From Saccharomycopsis malanga (taxonomy: Eukaryota > Ascomycota > Saccharomycetes > Ascoideales > Saccharomycopsidaceae), in assembly GCA_004014935.1 (NCBI GenBank), contig CP025322.1:1612001-1676000 (forward strand): DNA of 64,000 bases, given 5' to 3'. Positions 30,108 through 40,278 of this stretch are shown here, one piece after another. The position numbers were made by a program, and so were the translations under genes. Positions within the stretch are counted from its first letter, which is position 1. Each line of letters starts with the position of its first letter. A model generated the notes under the pieces. That model saw only the letters and a program-made list of their open reading frames with translations. It had not been told where the DNA came from and did no database searches.

Positions 30108-30737
30108 TTTTAATAGTTTTTGATTAAATATTTTGTTCTAGACATTTTCTGAAGAATTAGTCAGACTAAACATGCTTTTTGGTTATTCTTTTATAGTGTC
30201 TGAAGTTCAGACTGCAGTATTTGCTATTTTTGTTTATTATGGGTGTTTTTTATTCAGCAATGTTTCCTTTTGTAGTTTTCTTACTATATAAATTTCAATG
30301 TTGGAACCATTTTCTAAGCTAAAGAGTAATGCTTACTTGTAAGTTAGGGAAGGGCACAGGCAAAAAGTATGCTATGTCTATATTATTTTTGTTCAACGAA
30401 AAGTCAATGACCACTCAAGTTAAGATAAAGTTGGCTCAATTTGCAGTTTACAGAACTGTCAATTTGAGATGAACTTGGCTGTTTATGGTACAATCACATA
30501 ACCTTCTAATATTTACTTATTTTTGAAACTACGAAAACAGATTTTTAGTGACCGAGTACAAGAGGTTTGTTTCTCAATTTACCCAGGTTTATTTTGATAA
30601 AACTTGTAGACCATCGGCGGATTTTACGAAAAATAGACATCACGGTGCGCTTTTTAGTATCACCAAAGAACTATGAATTATTTATTCAGACAATCATCAC
30701 AATTGAAATCAAAGTATTATAAATACTTGATATTCTA
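30108..30737. other. GPI1 upstream region
   Basis: AT-rich region of about 630 bp. A short inverted motif, CTGAAGTTCAG within TGTCTGAAGTTCAGACTGCA near 30199-30212, is the only local structure noted. No gene is supported. Confidence 0.45.
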
Positions 30738-33215
30738 ATGCAAATAACACATTGCTATTATCCACAAGATCTTTTGAACAAGTATCTATACAATACACCA
30801 TGTCTTATTATTGGGCTTCAATTGAACCCTCGGGCTGAAGACTATATTATTGTGACATTACTTCCCTTTCAGCCTGACAAGTTGGGTCTGCTCTTACAGA
30901 CGGGAGTGCTTCGCCGATATAATAATGGAAAGATTACATTTGTGCTCAATTTCAACGATGATATAGATAGTGGTGCCCATCGGAAGGTGGACAAAGATAC
31001 ATTACGCCAGCATAAGAAAACAAAAAAACATCTTCATCAGCAGAAGCTGAAACAGAAAGTTGTGAAGGTAAATCAGGAATATCCTGCCAATCAATTAGAG
31101 GACCCTAATATATTACATTATTATGTGCTTGGGTTTCTCAACTATCAAAGCGATGCTGTGAAATTTGCACATTTACCTTTAAATTTGATATATAACAATT
31201 TGACCAAATATCCCATTTCTACGAATATCCAGCTAAATATGAAAATCATAATATTTGACGTGCCTGACCCACGGGTTATGCAGTTCTATTCTATCAAGCC
31301 TATTAGATTAGAGCTTCTAGACACTAATCAAGATAACTTGGACAACGCGCTACGTACAGACGGTACAGAAACGTTCATTGACAAAATGAAGTATCACGGA
31401 AATGGCGGTCTATTGAATTATCAAGAGAGGAGCTTTGACAAAATTATAAAGGCCCTCAATGATTGTTTCTTCTACCGTTTATATTTCTACACTGAAGTCT
31501 TGAAAAATGATAGAAAACTTCTGGTAGGGTTGAAAGTGATCAAACCTTGGGAACAGAACTTCAGTATCACCAGAAACTTGCAGAATTTACGTATTTTTCT
31601 AGTCAACAATTTATATATTGTGCCAAGCTATATTTACCAAGGAGAGCCCAGCCAGAAGAAGAAGTCAGTGATGGCAAGGAAAAGAGCAAAATCAATAGAT
31701 TACAATAGACAAGAGTTATTGAAGAATTATTATGAGGAAAAGCGGGCCATGAATAAAAGCTCTAGTCTGATAATTCAAACTATAAACTATTGTTTCAGAG
31801 TTCTGATTGTATATTTTGTTATTTCCTTAAGAATATTGATTCTGGGTGTGTCCAAGATGTTGAACTTTAGATTAGGTAACCACAAAAACTTGGTTGAAAT
31901 TAGTTTGGCAGCTCAACAGATTGATTTGAGATTCCAACAACTCAGCTTGATTCCTAGTCAATTTATTAAAATCAAGCAAATGCAGAAATTTTCAGATTTC
32001 ATTAGCTTATATAACATCATCTGGTTGATCATGAATGATACTTTATTTGGATTCACAGTGGGTCAATACGTACATGAACATTCCAATGCTCTTCAAAAGT
32101 TCTTGATACAAACAATACTCGATAAATATCTTTACAAAGAGTATTATAAGATGATTTTATGGTTGATGAGTTTTCCTGCTGGTTTCAAACTCAATTCCAA
32201 ATTGGCTGTGTTTTTCGGTGAATTGTTCTTATGGATTATAGAATTCTTTTTTACCAAAATAATACTCAGCGTATTTTTCATCGAATACATAATTCCCATA
32301 TTCATCTCGCTAATAAGTTATTCAGGTGGAATTTTCGGTGCCACGTTTGTGATTTCCTTGACTTGTGATTTTTTGAAATTCATTTCTTTACACATTTATT
32401 GTTTTTATTTTGCTTCAGCAAAGATTTTCAATTGGCTTTTGGTGATTCTCAAAAGTTTGTTCAATTTGTTTTATGGAAAAAAGAATAACGTGTTGAAAAA
32501 AAGAACTGACTCTGCAGATTACTCTTTAGATCAACTTTTATTGGGAACATTGCTTTTCACAATCACTCTCTTTATTATCCCTACGGTTTTGGCTTTTTAC
32601 TTGGCATTCTTGATAGCCAGATTGTTTGTACTATGCACCATTATCATTTTGGAGATTGCCTTGTCATGTTTCAACCATTTTCCAATTTTTGCCGTGTTAT
32701 TGAGATTCAAAGATAGTTTCAGAGTTCCTGGAGGTATCAACTTCAAGTTGTTGAACTTTATCAACGAAGAGCAAGCGAATTTGAAGCATCAACCAAACGT
32801 ATCGCCAGAGATCAAATTCAATAGTGATTCTGAAGATTTTGACGACTCAGACGATGGTGATTTCTCTGACGGGTTTGAAAGCGAACTTGAGCCTATAGAT
32901 TACGACTATGAAGAAGAAAAAACCACTACATCAAAGCAACACTATAACGGGAGTTTCAACGATAATGGAAACATCATATATTTGGAGCTCCGTAACGCTC
33001 CGTTGTCGTTCGCAAATATATTCTATCCTTACATAGTCTTGTGGAACAAGTTGAAACTATTCTATTTCAGCCCTTCAATGTTGAAGAACCTCTTAACTGG
33101 GGTTCCCATCAGCGTCTCACACGACAAGCTTTATCTGTTGTTATACTTGGTGCTTCCTACGAAACCAATTGACACTCAGCTTCTAATAGAAGAGTTGAAA
33201 AGAACATATCTTTAA
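30738..33215 (+). CDS. GPI1: GPI1, subunit of the GPI-N-acetylglucosaminyltransferase
   Basis: An 825-residue ER membrane protein. GPI-GnT adds GlcNAc to phosphatidylinositol, the first step of GPI anchor synthesis; Gpi1 (PIG-Q) stabilises the catalytic Gpi3. The signature region reads AAQQIDLRFQQLSLIPSQFI, NIIWLIMNDTLFGFTVGQYV, YYKMILWLMSFPAGFKLNSK and LAVFFGELFLWIIEFFF. Hydrophobic segments follow at about 340-375, 500-560 and 610-655. An acidic insertion lies near 690-735. It is longer than S. cerevisiae Gpi1 (609), mainly through N-terminal and acidic extensions. Several CTG codons fall at hydrophobic-looking positions in or near membrane segments, so this gene does not help decide the genetic code. 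Confidence 0.92.
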   Translation: MQITHCYYPQDLLNKYLYNTPCLIIGLQLNPRAEDYIIVTLLPFQPDKLGLLLQTGVLRRYNNGKITFVLNFNDDIDSGAHRKVDKDTLRQHKKTKKHLHQQKLKQKVVKVNQEYPANQLEDPNILHYYVLGFLNYQSDAVKFAHLPLNLIYNNLTKYPISTNIQLNMKIIIFDVPDPRVMQFYSIKPIRLELLDTNQDNLDNALRTDGTETFIDKMKYHGNGGLLNYQERSFDKIIKALNDCFFYRLYFYTEVLKNDRKLLVGLKVIKPWEQNFSITRNLQNLRIFLVNNLYIVPSYIYQGEPSQKKKSVMARKRAKSIDYNRQELLKNYYEEKRAMNKSSSLIIQTINYCFRVLIVYFVISLRILILGVSKMLNFRLGNHKNLVEISLAAQQIDLRFQQLSLIPSQFIKIKQMQKFSDFISLYNIIWLIMNDTLFGFTVGQYVHEHSNALQKFLIQTILDKYLYKEYYKMILWLMSFPAGFKLNSKLAVFFGELFLWIIEFFFTKIILSVFFIEYIIPIFISLISYSGGIFGATFVISLTCDFLKFISLHIYCFYFASAKIFNWLLVILKSLFNLFYGKKNNVLKKRTDSADYSLDQLLLGTLLFTITLFIIPTVLAFYLAFLIARLFVLCTIIILEIALSCFNHFPIFAVLLRFKDSFRVPGGINFKLLNFINEEQANLKHQPNVSPEIKFNSDSEDFDDSDDGDFSDGFESELEPIDYDYEEEKTTTSKQHYNGSFNDNGNIIYLELRNAPLSFANIFYPYIVLWNKLKLFYFSPSMLKNLLTGVPISVSHDKLYLLLYLVLPTKPIDTQLLIEELKRTYL

Positions 33216-33313
33216 CATATAATATATACAAGTGCTGCTCATCAAACATAGACAAGTAGATAATTATTCATCAGTACTGTTTAGCTCGAGTTACTAATTT
33301 ACAAACTATTCGT

Positions 33314-33640
33314 CTACTTTTTCTTTTTCTTCTTGTCTTCCCCAGCCTTTTGTTTCGCTGGTGGGCCTTTGCCTCTTCTCTTACGAGCAGCAACCATCGT
33401 CAAACGATACTCCTCCTCCTCGTCAACAAAACTAAACTGAGGAAATAGCTTTTTCAAATGTCTAAAATTGATCAAATCAGGATTATTGTAGTAGTTGGCA
33501 ACCGTAGGCCCAACTAATCTTTTTCTCAAGACTTTGGCTCCTGTTCTAACCCCTGTAGGGTTGAAATTGGTGCCAAAGATCTCCGATCTGATCTTCGCAA
33601 GGGCCTGAAACTTGGCCTTGAGAAGCAGTTTCGACGACAT
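33314..33640 (-). CDS. RSM27: Mitochondrial small-subunit ribosomal protein mS33
   Basis: A 108-residue basic protein. It aligns by eye with S. cerevisiae Rsm27 throughout: AKFQALAKIRSEIFGTNFNP, TGVRTGAKVLRKRLVGP, VANYYNNPDLINFRHLKKLF and VDEEEEYRLTMVAARKRRGK, ending in a lysine run. No cleavable presequence is evident beyond the basic N-terminus. The gene is convergent with GPI1 (stop codons about 100 bp apart) and divergent from the mitochondrial carrier gene. Confidence 0.93.
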   Translation of the reverse strand: MSSKLLLKAKFQALAKIRSEIFGTNFNPTGVRTGAKVLRKRLVGPTVANYYNNPDLINFRHLKKLFPQFSFVDEEEEYRLTMVAARKRRGKGPPAKQKAGEDKKKKKK

Positions 33641-34313
33641 CTTCGATACCTGCCCTCCTCTAGAGAATTGTATATTATATCATCTATATATTATTGGTTA
33701 ACAATATTGTCCAACCAACGTGAAAATTGTGAAAACTGAAAATCAAAAACCTCCGGCCGGGTTACCGCAGAGCTTCTAGCATATTTCAGTAGTGCATTTG
33801 GTAACTTATGTGTGTGTGCTTACGTAAGCGAGATTAAAGTTAGGTTTTCAGTGATGATGATTTTGGGTAGGCAATTATTTTCTACAACGAAAAAACATTG
33901 GTTATTAATAATTAGTAGGATTATTATAAACTTTTTATATATAAATCGCAGTTTTTGTTTTTGTTTTTGTTTTCATTTCAGACAACCAGAGATACGTCAT
34001 CAATCTCGGAGTTGCCATCTCGGCGCCGTCATATATGATCCGGGTAACCCTATTTTTCACTGTTGTCACGTGGGTAAGATGTGATAGATGTATAGCGGTT
34101 TACTGGTGTACCATTAGGTGACTGATTCAAAGAAATAATAATAGCAAGTAAATATATAAAAACTTGCTTAATATTAATTGGAGGCATTTTGGATATAGTG
34201 CCGAGTGGTTAAGTGGGGGTTATTTAATTATCAGACACTTATCGGCTAAGCGGGAGCTGCGAACCTCGAAATATTCAGTATAATATAGACAAGAATGAAC
34301 ATATGATAATATT
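33641..34313. promoter_or_regulatory. RSM27/carrier divergent promoter with Reb1-like and CACGTG sites
   Basis: CGGGTAACCC at 34041-34050 contains the Reb1-type core CGGGTAA, and CACGTG lies at 34067-34072 within GTCACGTGGG. Reb1 sites commonly bound nucleosome-free regions of divergent promoters. A tRNA-like stretch at 34191-34276 is listed separately. There is no protein gene. Confidence 0.45.
34191..34276 (+). other. Degenerate tRNA-Ser/Leu-like sequence
   Basis: GTGCCGAGTGGTTAAG is the D-arm/A-box form of type II tRNAs (Ser, Leu). The ends GGATAT and ATATTC can pair as a 6 bp acceptor stem with one G-U. The T arm (GAG, loop, CTC) keeps only three pairs with an 8 nt loop, and the anticodon stem does not form. 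It is best read as a decayed tRNA or tRNA-derived repeat rather than a working tRNA. It sits immediately upstream of the carrier gene. Confidence 0.35.
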
Positions 34314-35609
34314 ATGGAGAAGATGATGCTGGAAAAAGAAAACAAGAAAGATGCTGATAGCAGCAGGTATTCTAGAAATAATCTCCCGGCGATTACTGGG
34401 GAAATCGACAGAAAGCATGCGATTTTTGCATTGCCAGACACGTTGCTGCCTTGGAGACCCACCATTCTCTCCTACACAGCATCGCTTGCCTCTACAGTTG
34501 TGGGATTCCCATTGGACAGCATCAAGACAAGAATGCAGACCCACTATTTCAAAGGCCCGCTAGACTGTTTGAAGAAAACCATGAAGCATGAAGGATTCAA
34601 AGGCTTGTACAGAGGCATTTCTGCTCCACTTCTTTCTATATCGTTTTCCAAATCGATGGGTGTAAGTTTATATACGTATTTTAAGCCCAGAATAGGAGAT
34701 GTTCAACAGACGTTGCTTGAATCTCTCGTGCCGAGCTTGCTAATCAATAAAAAAGAGTTGACAGAAAAACAGCAGCAACGGTATTTGACTTTGATGAATA
34801 TTCCCACCTCGTTTTTTTCAGGCTCTATCACTGGTGTTTGTGTGTCTTTCTTTGCATGTCCATTTGAGTTCACCAAATTGTATTCACAAATCGCATTATT
34901 AGAAAACCTGAGAGCCACCAAGTCAATGGGTGTAGCCACGACCACTGCAGCCGCTGCCTCGGGTGTTGTAGCGTCCAGTTCGACCTCCACGACCAATGTT
35001 GGGGTCAATAACAGCTCCAAATCCATGAGTTCAACAACCACTTTGTCAGAAAGTGCTAAATCTCCAGAATTAATATCACAAGCTGTGAAAAAGGCACAAT
35101 CTCCAGCACTCAATAAAAAACTTCTCAAAGAAGCTCCTTCGACTATACAGGTCACCAAGGAAATCGTCAAGGCACAAGGAGTGCTTGGATTGTATTCTGG
35201 AATTAAGTTCCATCTCATAAGAGAATTCATAAGCAGCGGTTTGTACTTTGCAGTGTACGAAACCGCCAAGTTGACTCTCAACAGTACAATCTCAGACCCA
35301 GAAGGACATCTCAAAGGAACCAACATCTCCATTGGTCCAATTGCAATTGCTGTTGCTGGAGCCTTGTCAGGTGTCATCAGTTGGGTTACCATATTCCCTA
35401 TAGACACTGTGAAATCACTCACCCAAAGAGACATTGTGTCCAACATTATCCGCCGTCAAAACGGTTTGGACCCTATTTATGTCAAACGAAAACTCACCAT
35501 GCCTACTAGAAGAATGTACCGCGGCTTGAGCGTCAGTGTCAGCAGATCTATCCTAAACAGTATTGTTTTCTTCGGAGCTTTTGAGTACTTGATGAAACAT
35601 ATCGCATAG
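34314..35609 (+). CDS. Mitochondrial carrier family (SLC25) protein
   Basis: A 431-residue protein with the three-repeat carrier plan. The signature motifs are PLDSIKTRMQ (about residue 68), PFEFTKLYSQ (about 185) and PIDTVKSLTQ (about 364), each followed by a glycine-bearing helix end such as GLYRGISAPLL, GLYSGIKFHLI and MYRGLSVSVSR. An N-terminal polar extension of about 45 residues and a Ser/Thr/Ala-rich insertion (about 205-260) in the matrix loop of repeat 2 make it longer than typical 300-residue carriers. The substrate cannot be read from sequence; it is closest in feel to the poorly characterised yeast YFR045W group. Two short upstream ATG frames precede the start. Confidence 0.85.
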   Translation: MEKMMLEKENKKDADSSRYSRNNLPAITGEIDRKHAIFALPDTLLPWRPTILSYTASLASTVVGFPLDSIKTRMQTHYFKGPLDCLKKTMKHEGFKGLYRGISAPLLSISFSKSMGVSLYTYFKPRIGDVQQTLLESLVPSLLINKKELTEKQQQRYLTLMNIPTSFFSGSITGVCVSFFACPFEFTKLYSQIALLENLRATKSMGVATTTAAAASGVVASSSTSTTNVGVNNSSKSMSSTTTLSESAKSPELISQAVKKAQSPALNKKLLKEAPSTIQVTKEIVKAQGVLGLYSGIKFHLIREFISSGLYFAVYETAKLTLNSTISDPEGHLKGTNISIGPIAIAVAGALSGVISWVTIFPIDTVKSLTQRDIVSNIIRRQNGLDPIYVKRKLTMPTRRMYRGLSVSVSRSILNSIVFFGAFEYLMKHIA

Positions 35610-35783
35610 GTTTCTTTGTTCCTTAATTAATAATGTCATGTCTTTTTCTCTTCATCATCTTTTGTTTTTATTAGCTTGTTTTTTTATCATCTTCCATTTG
35701 ATTTACCATTCCATTCTGTTTTCTGCCATCAATGGGATCAAAAAATACCTATTTTTTGGCAGACTAATAAATTCCTGTATATA
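35610..35783. other. Carrier gene 3' flank
   Basis: A T-rich 3' flank leading into the SINE cluster; no gene. Confidence 0.5.
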
Positions 35784-35903
35784 ATAAAAATAATAATCTT
35801 ATATTTCGAGCCCATTGGGGTTTACCGGGTCCTCTTAGAAATAGCGCGTATATACAAATCTGATATGTACTGAGCTTGAAATATATGATATTATTATTAA
35901 TTT
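35784..35903 (+). mobile_element. SINE piece 3a: inverted tail joined to a plus-strand 3' end
   Basis: From 35784 to about 35813 the sequence is the reverse complement of the SINE 3' end (tail, then CTTATATTTCGAGCCC). From the shared CCCA it switches to plus-strand element sequence, ATTGGGGTTTACC, TTAGAAATAGCGCGTATATA and TGTACTGAGCTTGAAATA, ending in ATTATTATTAA. The first part of the plus-strand sequence also occurs in copy 2. This is a head-less, rearranged copy. Confidence 0.65.
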
Positions 35904-35916
35904 GTCTAAACAGGCC

Positions 35917-36209
35917 TCTGGACAGGATAGTTTAGCAAATGGCACTCTCGGAAAAAGAAAAACTCAACAGGCTCAAGGCTCCAATTCCTTACTATGAATT
36001 TTGCTTACTCTTTTGCTTACTTTCAATATATTAACTATAAAAATTATGATGACAGGAAATAATTGGGTTTTTTCCACTGAAGTTTATCAACTACTTTTAA
36101 CGTTTCTCTCAGTCCTGTGTAACAACTAAAATTATCATTAAAAATATTTTACGAAATTGATATATACTGGGCTCAGAATATCTGTTATTATTATTATTAT
36201 TATTATTAT
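35917..36209 (+). mobile_element. SINE copy 3b (full length, diverged)
   Basis: The head CTGGACAGGATAGTTTAGC resembles the copy 1 head, followed by CAACAGGCTCAAGG and a degenerate B box (GCTCCAATTCC). The body has GCTTACTTTCAATAT and GATGACAGGAAATAATTGGG, and the 3' end TATACTGGGCTCAGAATATC runs into (TTA)n to 36209. It lies just downstream of piece 3a in the same orientation. Confidence 0.65.
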
Positions 36210-36210
36210 C

Positions 36211-36422
36211 TGAACGTGGTTTCCACAGGCAAGTGCAACTGTCTGAAATACGACCTATACAAAAGTCCAGTGCTTACTTTCCAACCCATCGGGTGCTCAG
36301 CCTGTTCACAATGACCGGGACATACTTGGGTTTTTCACCACAGGGTTTTACCAAATCCCCTTAGACATACGCGTATATACGATACTGATATGTACTGGGC
36401 TTGAAATATATGATATTATCAT
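36211..36422 (+). mobile_element. SINE copy 3c (5' truncated)
   Basis: It starts inside the body at TGAACGTGG, directly after the tail of copy 3b, with CCACAGGCAAGTGCAACTGT, then AGTGCTTACTTTCCAACCC, TTAGACATACGCGTATATAC and the full 3' end ATGTACTGGGCTTGAAATAT followed by GATATTAT. Its 5' truncation at a point internal to the element is typical of target-primed retrotransposition. Confidence 0.75.
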
Positions 36423-36754
36423 GATTCACACTGATAAACCACCTGTATTTCCTAATTCAGAAGTGGGGTGTCAAGGATCGTGACCCGGTTGTAATAACGA
36501 GCCACGGGGTGTCAAATCTTTTGTTTGGGTCTGAAAATGACAGGTAATTTGATTTTTTTTCTTAGATGAATCAAATGTTGGAATAATCAAATAGTTCAGG
36601 CCATTAAAATAGACCCTAAAAGCAACTTTACAAATAGAATAAATTACTGCAAACTGAACAGTTTGTTTGTTCCAATTTTCAAATTGACTTTAAATTATTA
36701 TAGCATATAAAATTCTATATACTTGTGGTTGTTATACATATAATACAATAAACA
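36423..36754. promoter_or_regulatory. RDI1 upstream region
   Basis: About 330 bp. GGGGTGTCAA occurs twice (within 36464-36515) as a short direct repeat; otherwise nothing recognisable. Confidence 0.4.
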
Positions 36755-37339
36755 ATGTCTGACGATTTAATTCCAGAAGATGCACCAGGCTACGTTGTTG
36801 GCCAGAAGAAGACACTTGAAGAATATGCTAAGTTGGATGCTAATGATGAGTCTTTGAAAAAATGGAAAGAATCTCTTGGCTTGAACACAGGGGCCTTGTT
36901 ACCTGTGACTCCTGGCGACAAGAGAAAAGTTGTAGTTTTAGAAATGACTCTTCTAGTCGACGGTAAACCTCCTGTGCCAGTCAATTTAGAAGACGAAAAG
37001 ATTCGTGCTGCATTGCCTAGCAATCCATTCAAGGTTGCTGAAAAGTCAACCTACTCGTTGAAAATAAAGTTCAAGGTGCAAAACGAAATCGTCACTGGCA
37101 TCAAATACTTGCAAGGCATCAAAAAAGCCGGCATCAGAGTCGACAAGTTGGAAGAGCCTTTGGGAAGTTATGCTCCAAATACTGTTGACAAACCTTTCTA
37201 CGAAGTTACTTTGCCTGAAATGGAAGCCCCATCTGGTTTTATTGCCAGAGGAACTTATCAAGCCACTTCCAAATTTGTCGACGATGACAAGGTTGTTCAT
37301 TTGTCTCTCGACTGGGCTGTCAGCATTGTTAAGGCTTGA
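36755..37339 (+). CDS. RDI1: Rho GDP-dissociation inhibitor
   Basis: A 194-residue protein of standard family length. The N-terminal regulatory arm (about 1-55) includes DDLIPEDAPGYVVGQKKTLE and ANDESLKKWKESLGL. The immunoglobulin-like domain carries VVVLEMTLLVDGK, YSLKIKFKVQNEIVTGIKYL, SYAPNTVDKPFYEVTLPEME and APSGFIARGTYQATSKFVDD, ending LSLDWAVSIVKA. RhoGDI extracts prenylated Cdc42 and Rho GTPases from membranes and holds them in the cytosol. Identity is certain. Confidence 0.96.
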   Translation: MSDDLIPEDAPGYVVGQKKTLEEYAKLDANDESLKKWKESLGLNTGALLPVTPGDKRKVVVLEMTLLVDGKPPVPVNLEDEKIRAALPSNPFKVAEKSTYSLKIKFKVQNEIVTGIKYLQGIKKAGIRVDKLEEPLGSYAPNTVDKPFYEVTLPEMEAPSGFIARGTYQATSKFVDDDKVVHLSLDWAVSIVKA

Positions 37340-39340
37340 TTGTCTTCTTATATCTTGAGTTATATATATCTATATATATAGTTTATACTAATTGTCATCT
37401 TTTGTTCTAGTTTATTGATTCTTTTTCTTGTTGTCAATTCTTTCGTATCGTACTTTCTTGTTTGTCCCTTTGCTTGTTCCGGTTCTATTATTACGTTTTC
37501 TCTTCATTTTATAAAACATTCATGGCATTCTTTTGCTGCTTGTAACTTTTCTCATTAAAAGACCAGGAAAATTATTTATGGTTTCTAACTTGTAAAAGTG
37601 GCTATCAAGCTTTTTTCATGATTGTATTCTTTATATTGTTAGCATTAAAATATTGTTTTGATCTTTATTACTTTTAGATATTTCAGATTGTGCTATGCAA
37701 CTTTGAAAATGTCTGTATCCCATTCTTGTCGTCTAATATAGAAGTCATAATTGAAATAGCGTTTTGATATAAATTTCGCTTTCACTAATATTGTATTTTT
37801 TACTACACCTATCGATAGTTGGTATTTATAATGTTTACTGACTTGAAAGTAAAAGCTTTTTTGTATTGTAAACGTTTATAATTTGCCAAAAGTAGATTTA
37901 TTTCAAAATTCAAAGGAAAACCAATGAGAGCCATAGGTAACAATATCAAAGAGTGAAAAAAAAGGTCATATATATAAAACAGAAACATACTGGGCAAGAA
38001 CTATGTGAAAGAGAATTTAGTTGACAAAAACTGAATATTTCCTCAAGTGTTAAAGCGGAAAATGACTACCAAAAACATTTTCCAATTTGAACGGTCCAAC
38101 TTGTAATTTAAAAGAAGATTGTTCAAGGAAGGTTGTTTAATAACCATATGAGTAAATCAAAACAACAAAATCATTGTTTGGCTCTATAAATTTATCAAAA
38201 ACTTGATATTTTTTAAAACGTTAAGCACACTTCATGTATGGTGATTTGCTACGTTAAATACGGAAAATGTATTGTTATTGGCTGGACAAATTAAACTATA
38301 TATATTTTATTAATTTTTTCATAATTAGAAAAATATTGAACAAATCAAGAAATTCATTATCCTCCTTATCCTGTGATAATTATAAAAACATATATACAAG
38401 TCCAACTTTGGGTAACGACTTTGGTATTTCCTTTGTTATGAGGTAACAGTAACAGGATTTGTCATAGGTTAACAAGATTTTCTTAATTTCCAATACTTGG
38501 ATATACAGTATTTTTGATATACCATCCAACATTTATGCTTTTTTCCAACTTTGAACAGGTTTTTACCTTATCGCGTTTTTAGTTAAATAAACTATGAATT
38601 TTATTTATTTATTTCATCATCAAAACACTGTGACTTGTATCAACATAGTCTTGATACCAATTTTTCCTTTCTACGAATCAAATAATGCGTCAGTTAATTC
38701 CTAATAATACAATATTTGAACCTTAATTAAAAAGCTTTGCAACTCGTAAAAAGCCGTAATTATTTACCAGTTTTGTTGATGATTTGAGGCTTACCAACCT
38801 TTCCAAAAATAAACCAAGGCGAAATATACGAGGCCCGTAACTTGTGATAACTTACCAAAACCCGCAATATGCTTCATTCTTCAACTAAAACATTCAACAT
38901 CTACGATAAGAAACCTACAAGCCTTTGGTAACAAACCACCATTACCAGCAAAAAAGAAAAACAATAGTTTTTGTTTATAAATTAGTTATTTGAAACATTG
39001 CTTTAGTTTACGGTTTTTTTAGATTGTAATTCAGAGGGTCCAGCGGTCTTGTCTGTCGATCATTTCTTAATAGTCTGGCCGTTTTCTTACTAAAACCAAC
39101 ATTTATTATCAGTGATGTTTAGATTCTACCTTTCTATTGTTATCGTGTGTCAGAAATATAGCAATGCTAGTGCGGTTGGATACTAAAGATATTGTTTGTA
39201 AATACTGATGTCTGGATATTATTGTTTGACCGGTTATCAAATCAGCACTTTATTGGATAAATGAATACGATATACCGGCCCTACGATTTGTACATAATCA
39301 GTAAACATGAGGTTTCCAGAAACGCCTGTGATTGGTTCAA
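37340..39340. other. 2 kb AT-rich gene-free region
   Basis: This is long, strongly AT-rich and without a supportable gene; a 62-residue minus-strand frame at 37809-37997 is likely chance. A fragment CATACTGGGC at 37987-37996 recalls the SINE 3' end but is too short to claim. With the next segment it makes the longest ORF-free interval in the window. Confidence 0.55.
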
Positions 39341-40084
39341 TTAGCGAAATGATCCAAATCGCTGGATGGGAGATTAAGGTTATCGTAAGGCGTTATCAGC
39401 CGGAGTTTGGACGCACATGCATGCGCCTAAGAGATCACGGGGTGGAGCCACCCCTTTAAACCAAAGGGGCGAAACAGGCTAATGTTTTAGGCAGCGTTGA
39501 TGTGAATGATGCCGTTTGATTGTATATGGTAAGATAGGAGTGTGGCTCCGTACCTGTTTATAGGCAACAACTGAAATCAAAACAGACGTCTTTTAATTAC
39601 ACTGACAAATTAATTTGTGAGGATTAATAAATGGATACGTCGATTGAAAAAATGATGGATAATGGTGGCTGGAACACCCCCTTGAGGGGTGCAGCGGAGT
39701 GATTGATGCAGAAAGACAGGAAAAAGCACTTGTACTTGTGCATACAGCCTGCAGGCTCTGCCTGCAGATATCGCCGTGCAGTTTTGCCTGGTAGCGTTGT
39801 CATTTCTATCAGAAGCGTTTTTACAGTGCGTCAGCGTCAGACCACCGGGTGCCAAGCAAAAAGATAAAGATAACAGGTGGCAGTGGCAAATAACACATAT
39901 GGACGATATAGAGAGTATGCTGGGTGTGACGAGTTGAAACCAACTGTTTCTTTGTAGTGTATGGGATCCCTCAACTAGGAACAAGAAAATACAGCAATAG
40001 GCAATCCAGGGGGTGCAGATGTGCAATATGGATGCATGCTTGCGAAGGGGGTGTGCTGTCTGCTATGTAGCAAGTTACGTTGTT

Positions 40085-40116
40085 GTTTTCATGTTTTCAT
40101 GTTTTCATGTTTTCAT
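40085..40116 (+). repeat. Tandem repeat (GTTTTCAT)x4
   Basis: Four exact head-to-tail copies of the 8 bp unit GTTTTCAT in the permease promoter. Confidence 0.97.
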
Positions 40117-40244
40117 GTAGTGTGTTCCCCGCCCGTAGCTAAATGCCGTACATTGGCAAGACTGGAAATTTCGTTTTTGGGTGAGTGCAGGAATGTCTAA
40201 GAAGAAACAGCGACAGACATATTGGTTGTAAGCTAGCCAGGACA

Positions 40245-40278
40245 CTTATCTGTCACGTCTGTTATCTTGCAGCTTATC
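40245..40278 (+). promoter_or_regulatory. Cluster of three GATA sites upstream of the GAP1-type permease
   Basis: CTTATC (40245-40250), GTTATCTT (40261-40268) and CTTATC (40273-40278) lie within 34 bp, about 430-460 bp upstream of the permease start. GATA factors Gln3 and Gat1 drive GAP1 under nitrogen limitation in yeasts through such clusters, so this is a good candidate nitrogen-response element. Confidence 0.6.

Noticed and set aside
37983-38008. A further SINE 3'-end copy
   Set aside because: Only CATACTGGGC plus a few bases match; too short to separate from chance.
39610-40026. A 138-codon minus-strand frame in the permease promoter
   Set aside because: Cys/His/Ser-rich, without a recognisable fold; explained by GC-richer composition lacking stops.
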